DNA from: an uncultured Oscillibacter sp.
GTDB taxonomy: Bacteria; Bacillota; Clostridia; Oscillospirales; Oscillospiraceae
Direction: 5' to 3'
NCBI RefSeq assembly: GCF_947654275.1
Contig: NZ_CANTJS010000013.1
Location: forward strand, 1-64,000
DNA: 64,000 nucleotides
Part shown: in pieces, positions 59,717 through 64,000 of the stretch
How positions within the stretch are numbered: position 1 is the stretch's first letter
How the letters are laid out: the number at the start of each line of letters is the position of its first letter
Notes under the pieces: model-generated
Database searches by the model: none
What the model was told of the DNA's origin: nothing
What the model saw: the letters and a program-made list of their open reading frames with translations, nothing else
Translations under genes and position numbers: made by a program

Positions 59717-61522
59717 TTATCCCCGCCGTCTGAACCGCCAGGCAAAGGCCAGCCCCGCCAGAAGCGCCGCCCCGGAGACCCCCAGAGGAAGAAGACCGTC
59801 CGGGGACGCGGAGGGAAACGCCTCCGGCGGCGCGCCGCCGGGAGGGTCCGTCCCCCGAAGCGGGAGCGCCTCGCTTCCCTCCGCGGCCTGCCAAAGCCCG
59901 TCGTCCCCGGGCCGCCTCATCTCGCCTCTCTGGCCCTCCATCCCGGCGCCGCCGCGGTTCATGGTTCCCATATCCGTCAGAACCAGACCGGAGGCGTCAA
60001 CCAGGGCGGAGGCGTTGGCGCTCTGGCCCGCCTCGGTGGAGGGGATGGACCCGTCCAGCTGACCCATGACGCTCTCGGAGCGGAGACGGCAGAAGGCTTT
60101 CAGTGTCTCCACGCCGGTCTCAAAGTCCTCATAGCTGTAAAACTTCGTGGGGTCCTTCTCCACATAGGGCGCAATCAGTTTGGCGGCGGCGTCGATGATG
60201 GAAGCGGCGTCCACCGTTTCCAGAAACGCACGGAAATACTGATGATACAGCTCCGTGTATTCCGGGCTGTCAAACATCCAGTCCGACATGGGCCGGCTGT
60301 CGCCGCCGGACACCGGCGTGTCAATGGGGGCGTTTACCTCCGCGGTGGCGTCGGCGCTCTGGAAGGTTCCAAAGGCCAGATTATAGTCCCAGGGAATCAT
60401 GGACAGCTGTCCGTCCTTTTCGTAGAGATAGTAATTGTGCACCATGGAACCAGTATAGCTGTCCCCGTTGCGGACGAAGTTGTGTACCACGAAGTAGCGG
60501 AGCACCTGGTCGATATCCAGAACCTCCTCCAGATTCTCGCCGGCGCTGAGGGCCTTCAGGGAAGCGATCAGCCGGGCCTGGTCCGCCTCTGTGACGTCGG
60601 TTTTGGCGTTTTCAAAGATGTTGGAATAGCTGGCCGGGTCGTCGTCGATATAGCGGAGCTTCACGTCGTCGCTCCCCATGCCGCCGGAGAAAAAGCCTCT
60701 CCCGCCGCCCATTTCTTCAGGGGGTTTTTCAAAGGCTCCGGACTCAGCGGGAGGAGGGGAGCCGTCGAGAGAGCCGCCGGGGAAGCCATCGGGGAAGCCG
60801 TCTGAAAAACCGCCGGACTCCTCCGGCGGGGAAGGAAAACCGCCCCTGTCTCCCGGGAAATCATCCATATTGAAGTTCCTGCCGTTGCCCCGGCCCCCTC
60901 CGAAGCTCATGCTGTCCGGCTTATAGAGCTCACCGGCGTCCTTGCCGTAGTTCCGCCGGAGGAATCCGTCCTCCACGCCCTCCGCCGCCAGATAGAGCCC
61001 CCAGTCCTCTCCGTTGACGGTGATGTAAATATAGGAGCTCAGAGGCGCGGCCGCGCCGAAGGCGTTCATCAGCTGGTAGGTAAGGTAGTCCTTCATATAG
61101 GTGGTGTCCTGAATGATATTGTTCAGGCTCAGCTTGTCCAGACCGTAATAGGTTCGGGTGCTGTCATAGTGGTCGAATTCCAGCTTGAAGCTGTACCGGC
61201 TGCTGTCCATGGCGGAAACCATGCTGAGGGACGTGTTGCCCTTGGCCCGGATGCCGACATTATGATAGGACTCCCCATCAATCACCACAGAGCAGGAGGC
61301 GTATTCCTCGTTTTCGCAGGTCTCTATGAAGCCGTCCCAATCGTCCATGACGATATCCAGCGTATGAACCCGGCCTGTGTCAAAGAGGCGGGTCTCGTAG
61401 CCCATGACCCTGAAGGCAGGCTGAAGCCCCAGGGATTCTCCATTCATGAACAGAAGCGTTGCCAGCAGCGTCAGAGCCAGAGCGGCGGCGCAGAGCCGGT
61501 CCATGTATTTGTGGGTGGACAT
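59717..61522 (-). CDS. CotH kinase family protein
   Basis: A 601-aa exported protein with an N-terminal anchor (LCAAALALTLLATLLFMNG). The CotH domain runs from HTLDIVMDDWDGFIETCENE through IRAKGNTSLSMV, LDKLSLNNIIQDTTYMKDYLTY to MIPWDYNLAFGTFQ. An insert of about 80 residues rich in Gly, Phe, Pro and Ser lies in the middle (FPGDRGGFPSPPEESGGF). A C-terminal helix with an Arg tail (GLAFAWRFRRRG) could anchor it a second time. CotH proteins are kinases of spore coat proteins in B. subtilis; here it is in an operon with VTC and DUF4956. The RBS overlaps the end of DUF4956. Confidence 0.9.
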   Translation of the reverse strand: MSTHKYMDRLCAAALALTLLATLLFMNGESLGLQPAFRVMGYETRLFDTGRVHTLDIVMDDWDGFIETCENEEYASCSVVIDGESYHNVGIRAKGNTSLSMVSAMDSSRYSFKLEFDHYDSTRTYYGLDKLSLNNIIQDTTYMKDYLTYQLMNAFGAAAPLSSYIYITVNGEDWGLYLAAEGVEDGFLRRNYGKDAGELYKPDSMSFGGGRGNGRNFNMDDFPGDRGGFPSPPEESGGFSDGFPDGFPGGSLDGSPPPAESGAFEKPPEEMGGGRGFFSGGMGSDDVKLRYIDDDPASYSNIFENAKTDVTEADQARLIASLKALSAGENLEEVLDIDQVLRYFVVHNFVRNGDSYTGSMVHNYYLYEKDGQLSMIPWDYNLAFGTFQSADATAEVNAPIDTPVSGGDSRPMSDWMFDSPEYTELYHQYFRAFLETVDAASIIDAAAKLIAPYVEKDPTKFYSYEDFETGVETLKAFCRLRSESVMGQLDGSIPSTEAGQSANASALVDASGLVLTDMGTMNRGGAGMEGQRGEMRRPGDDGLWQAAEGSEALPLRGTDPPGGAPPEAFPSASPDGLLPLGVSGAALLAGLAFAWRFRRRG

Positions 61523-61531
61523 GCGTGCCTC

Positions 61532-62203
61532 CTATCCCATATAGTCGCCGTTATAGCTGACCAGCACCGCGCTGCGGACGCCGGGCAGGCCGGAGAGCTC
61601 ATTGATAAACGCGGTGCTGTCATCCTTGAGCCGGACTTCCATATTCAGTTCCACCGAGCCCTTCTGCACGGTTTTGCTCTTCACGGTGCAGCGGCGGGTC
61701 TGCTCCTTCAAAAAGTCCGCCGCCCGGGTCTCGCTGTCCTGCCCGTCGCACTGGAGCACCACAATGTAAGGGTCACAGCTGGATTTTCTGTTGACGAAAA
61801 CCAGCAGCATCACGCCTATGATGACGCTGCCGAACACCGCAAGGGGAATCAGCCCCGCCGCCAGGACGATGCCCACGGCAATGGACCAGAAGAGGAAGGC
61901 GATGTCCAGAGGCTCCTTGATGGCGGTGCGGAACCGGACGATGGACAGCGCGCCCACCATGCCCAGGGACAGCACCACGTTGCTGGTGACGGCCAGAATC
62001 ACCATGGTGGTAATCATGGCCAGGGCCACCAGGGTTACGCCGAAGCTGGAGGAGTACATGACGCCGGTAAAGGTTTTTTTGTAGACCAGGAAGATGAACA
62101 GGCCGATGCCAAAGGCAAGCAGCAGCGCCACGCTCATGTCCAGCAGGCTGACGCTGGTGACGTTTTCCAGAAAACCGGATTTGAAAATGTCCTGAAAAGT
62201 CAT
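61532..62203 (-). CDS. DUF4956 membrane protein
   Basis: A 223-aa protein. Four helices in the N-terminal half (SVALLLAFGIGLFIFLVY; VTLVALAMITTMVILAV; SVIIGVMLLVFV) include the strongly conserved LSLGMVGALSIVRFRTAIKE. A soluble C-terminal half (YIVVLQCDGQDSETRAADFL) follows. It is regularly found with VTC-type polyphosphate polymerase genes, which suggests a shared process. ATG 62203 behind AAAGGATG replaces the track start at 62224. Confidence 0.9.
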   Translation of the reverse strand: MTFQDIFKSGFLENVTSVSLLDMSVALLLAFGIGLFIFLVYKKTFTGVMYSSSFGVTLVALAMITTMVILAVTSNVVLSLGMVGALSIVRFRTAIKEPLDIAFLFWSIAVGIVLAAGLIPLAVFGSVIIGVMLLVFVNRKSSCDPYIVVLQCDGQDSETRAADFLKEQTRRCTVKSKTVQKGSVELNMEVRLKDDSTAFINELSGLPGVRSAVLVSYNGDYMG

Positions 62204-62267
62204 GATGAAACATCCTTTCTGCAATCAGATATCAAATATGTGAGGTACTTGCGAGGTACTCAGCCGT

Positions 62268-62939
62268 TCAGCCGTAGATCCGGCAGGCGGCGTATTTGGA
62301 GAAGGCGGAGGTGTGCCGGCCCTTCAGCTGCACAGCGTCCCGGATGACGCCGGGCAGGAATTCGTCCCATTTGACCTCCAGAATCACCAGGCCGTCCCCG
62401 ACGGGAACGGTGGGGCAGTCCGGGTTCAGAAAGTCGATGCCGCCCAGTCCGGTGCGGATGTGATGGTCCAGGGTGACCCGTACATTTCCGGCGGGGAAGG
62501 TATAGGCGGTGCGGGTGTAGTCCACAATGGTCTTCGGCCGGAGCCCCTTGATTCTCATGGCGCGGTACAGCTCCGATACCAGAGGCCGGCTGTCCGTTGC
62601 CATCCAGGACCAATCTCCCTTTAAAATGCTCTGTACCTCCCAGGGGTTCATCCCGGCGGAGGCTTTCGCGCACAGTCCGTCCGTCTTGCTCTTTTTCTCA
62701 AGGCAGATGCGGGAGACGTCGCCGTTGTAGTACCGGAGGCGGAATTTCTCCCGGCGGTTGACGCCGTTGATTTTCTCCCGCAGGGCGGTGTCCCGGGGGT
62801 CGTCAAAATAGAGGCTGCGGACTTCGTAGCGTCCGTTGTCGCCGTGGGTGTCCCGCCGGGCTATCGCGTCCAGCCGGGCCTGCAGAACCAGGCAGTCCCT
62901 GGCGGCAATCTCGTGTTTCCATTCGTGTCTGAATTTCAT
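62268..62939 (-). CDS. VTC-domain polyphosphate polymerase-like protein
   Basis: A 223-aa single-domain VTC protein, with the basic residues that line the tunnel of the yeast Vtc4 polymerase: FRHEWKHEI, RSLYFDDPRDTALREK, RREKFRLRYYNGD, LEKKSKTDG, and late VILEVKWDEFLPG. It probably makes or binds inorganic polyphosphate on the inner membrane face. It is the first gene of the VTC-DUF4956-CotH operon; the RBS is AAAGGAGC. Confidence 0.88.
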   Translation of the reverse strand: MKFRHEWKHEIAARDCLVLQARLDAIARRDTHGDNGRYEVRSLYFDDPRDTALREKINGVNRREKFRLRYYNGDVSRICLEKKSKTDGLCAKASAGMNPWEVQSILKGDWSWMATDSRPLVSELYRAMRIKGLRPKTIVDYTRTAYTFPAGNVRVTLDHHIRTGLGGIDFLNPDCPTVPVGDGLVILEVKWDEFLPGVIRDAVQLKGRHTSAFSKYAACRIYG

Positions 62940-63166
62940 CAGCCGCTCCTTTCAGTGAAATCATCAGGGGCATCATACCCGGCAAAGCTTAGCGCTACCT
63001 TAAAAAATTCCGTAAATTTTCCTGCGTTTTTCCCACGCTTTTCCTGGGCGGAGCACCGGCGCGGAAGCGGGAAAAAGGGCTGAAACAGGCACTTTTCCGG
63101 GACTCTACCGCTGGTCGGTTGCTTTTTTCCCTCTTCCAGGTGTACACTGGCAGGGAGGTGATTACC

Positions 63167-64000
63167 ATGAATAAAGAACAGCTTGGCGTCTTCATCGCGG
63201 AAAATCGAAAAGCCGCCGGTCTGACTCAGAAAGACCTGGCGGCGCGGCTTCATGTGACGGACAAGGCGGTGAGCAAATGGGAGCGTGCCCTGAGCTACCC
63301 CGACGTAACTCTGCTGGAGCCGCTGGCGGAGGCGCTGGAGATGGGCGTGGAGGAGCTGATGGCCTGCCGGAGGGCGGCAGTGAAAAAAGAGGAGGAACCT
63401 GTGATGGCGCTGTTGGAGATTTCCCGGGAAAACATGGAGAAGGAGCGCCGCCGGAACATCCGGCAGGTGCTTCTGGCCATGCTGCTGATGCTGGCGGTGA
63501 CACTGGCGGTGGTCTGGTATACCGGTTCCTATGTCAGCGGGGAGATTACGGACGGCATTGTTCTGAAGGAGACGGCGGAGGGGGAGAACTATCTCTATGT
63601 GGACCAGGAGGGCCACCTGCTCCGTCTGAAATGCGGGGAGGGCGTGGACTTCGACGGCATCCAGCTGAAAAACCAGTGGGGGGACGAGCTGACCTACCGC
63701 ATGGACTGCCGGTGGAACAGGCGGACCTTTGAGGGAAGCGTCACCGGCTGTCAGTTTTTCGGAACCTCTCTGGGGGACATGATGGACGTGACCTTTGAGA
63801 CGGAGACCGCCCCGCTGTTCTGGTATGATGAGGTTTGCTGGGTCCCCGAAAACTACTATCCGGACCCCTATGCCCAGCCCCAGGCGTTCCTCTGCGACTA
63901 CCGCTTCTGGACCGAAACCTGGGACAATGAGACGGCCCAGTGGAAGGATTGGGAGCACGTTCTGCTGGTGGAGGACTGTATCAGCGCGGCCGTGGAGGAC
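63167..64000 (+). CDS. XRE family regulator with membrane segment (partial, runs off the window)
   Basis: An open frame of at least 278 codons with no stop before the window end, hence absent from the track. The N-terminal XRE domain (LGVFIAENRKAAGLTQKDLA, then VTDKAVSKWERALSYPDVTL) is followed by a helix near residues 105-122 (VLLAMLLMLAVTLAVVWYTG) and an extracytoplasmic region rich in Tyr, Trp and Asp. The layout is that of a membrane-bound one-component regulator. The start follows GGGAGGTGATTACC. A weak promoter (TTGCTT, 18 bp, TACACT) lies at 63119-63148. Confidence 0.85.
   Translation, partial: MNKEQLGVFIAENRKAAGLTQKDLAARLHVTDKAVSKWERALSYPDVTLLEPLAEALEMGVEELMACRRAAVKKEEEPVMALLEISRENMEKERRRNIRQVLLAMLLMLAVTLAVVWYTGSYVSGEITDGIVLKETAEGENYLYVDQEGHLLRLKCGEGVDFDGIQLKNQWGDELTYRMDCRWNRRTFEGSVTGCQFFGTSLGDMMDVTFETETAPLFWYDEVCWVPENYYPDPYAQPQAFLCDYRFWTETWDNETAQWKDWEHVLLVEDCISAAVED

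Noticed and set aside
1-64000. CRISPR arrays, tRNA or rRNA genes, insertion sequences, prophage
   Set aside because: No regular repeat-spacer blocks, tRNA-like cloverleaf, transposase or phage genes were seen; the only recombinase is XerD-like in a housekeeping context.

Overview
The window is a GC-rich (about 60%) chromosomal segment of a Gram-positive, spore-forming anaerobe. It most resembles the Flavonifractor/Lawsonibacter/Intestinimonas part of Oscillospiraceae. The reasons are the hprK-ROK kinase-murB-rapZ-yvcK-whiA operon, SpoIID- and SpoIIM-like proteins, DUF4364, DUF3048, TIGR04086 and DUF4261 proteins, consensus purine-rich ribosome binding sites and TTGNNN-N17-TATAAT promoters. 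The placement is inferred from gene content; no rRNA is present. I saw no tRNA, rRNA, CRISPR array, prophage or insertion sequence.

Layout. 0.3-3.1 kb: small metabolic and hypothetical genes on the minus strand and an orphan zinc-type binding lipoprotein with a Fur-family-like box. 3.4-4.2 kb: an XRE regulator and membrane protein behind three evenly spaced operators. 4.3-11.1 kb: a TetR-controlled RND efflux operon (TolC-like protein, adaptor lipoprotein, RND pump) with a second, MerR-type promoter between tetR and the pump genes. 12.0-14.6 kb: divergent tmcAL and ackA, both using acetate.

14.9-23.5 kb is the most interesting part: a catabolic island with a family III CoA-transferase, two HMG-CoA-lyase-family enzymes, an AEC permease, a DASS permease and a PrpR-type sigma-54 activator. 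Three near-consensus -24/-12 promoters (TGGCAY-N5-TTGCT) drive its three transport/enzyme units. A shared 12-bp motif lies 119-131 bp upstream of each. The likely logic is: import a branched hydroxy-dicarboxylate, activate it with CoA, cleave it to acetyl-CoA plus an oxoacid, and pass carbon to acetate.

23.6-28.4 kb: DUF4363/DUF421, an ECF sigma factor with its regulator, DUF4261 and an autoregulated MerR protein. 28.7-31.8 kb: der, plsY, gpsA. 32.1-43.0 kb: rpmB, the hprK-whiA operon, DUF3788 and dnaE. 43.2-49.1 kb: DUF4364, DUF3048, a Cys-rich protein, a UvrD-type helicase and a truncated lipoprotein. 49.1-51.2 kb: dapA and asd. 51.4-57.5 kb: SpoIID-like, queA, TfoX-C, an amber-interrupted gene, tgt, yajC and TIGR04086. 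57.9-59.5 kb: SpoIIM-like and XerD-like. 59.7-62.9 kb: a VTC-DUF4956-CotH operon. The window ends inside an XRE regulator with a membrane segment.

Three families of short non-coding repeats, each with two copies here, sit in intergenic regions: convergent gene ends, both sides of yajC, and upstream of two regulator promoters.
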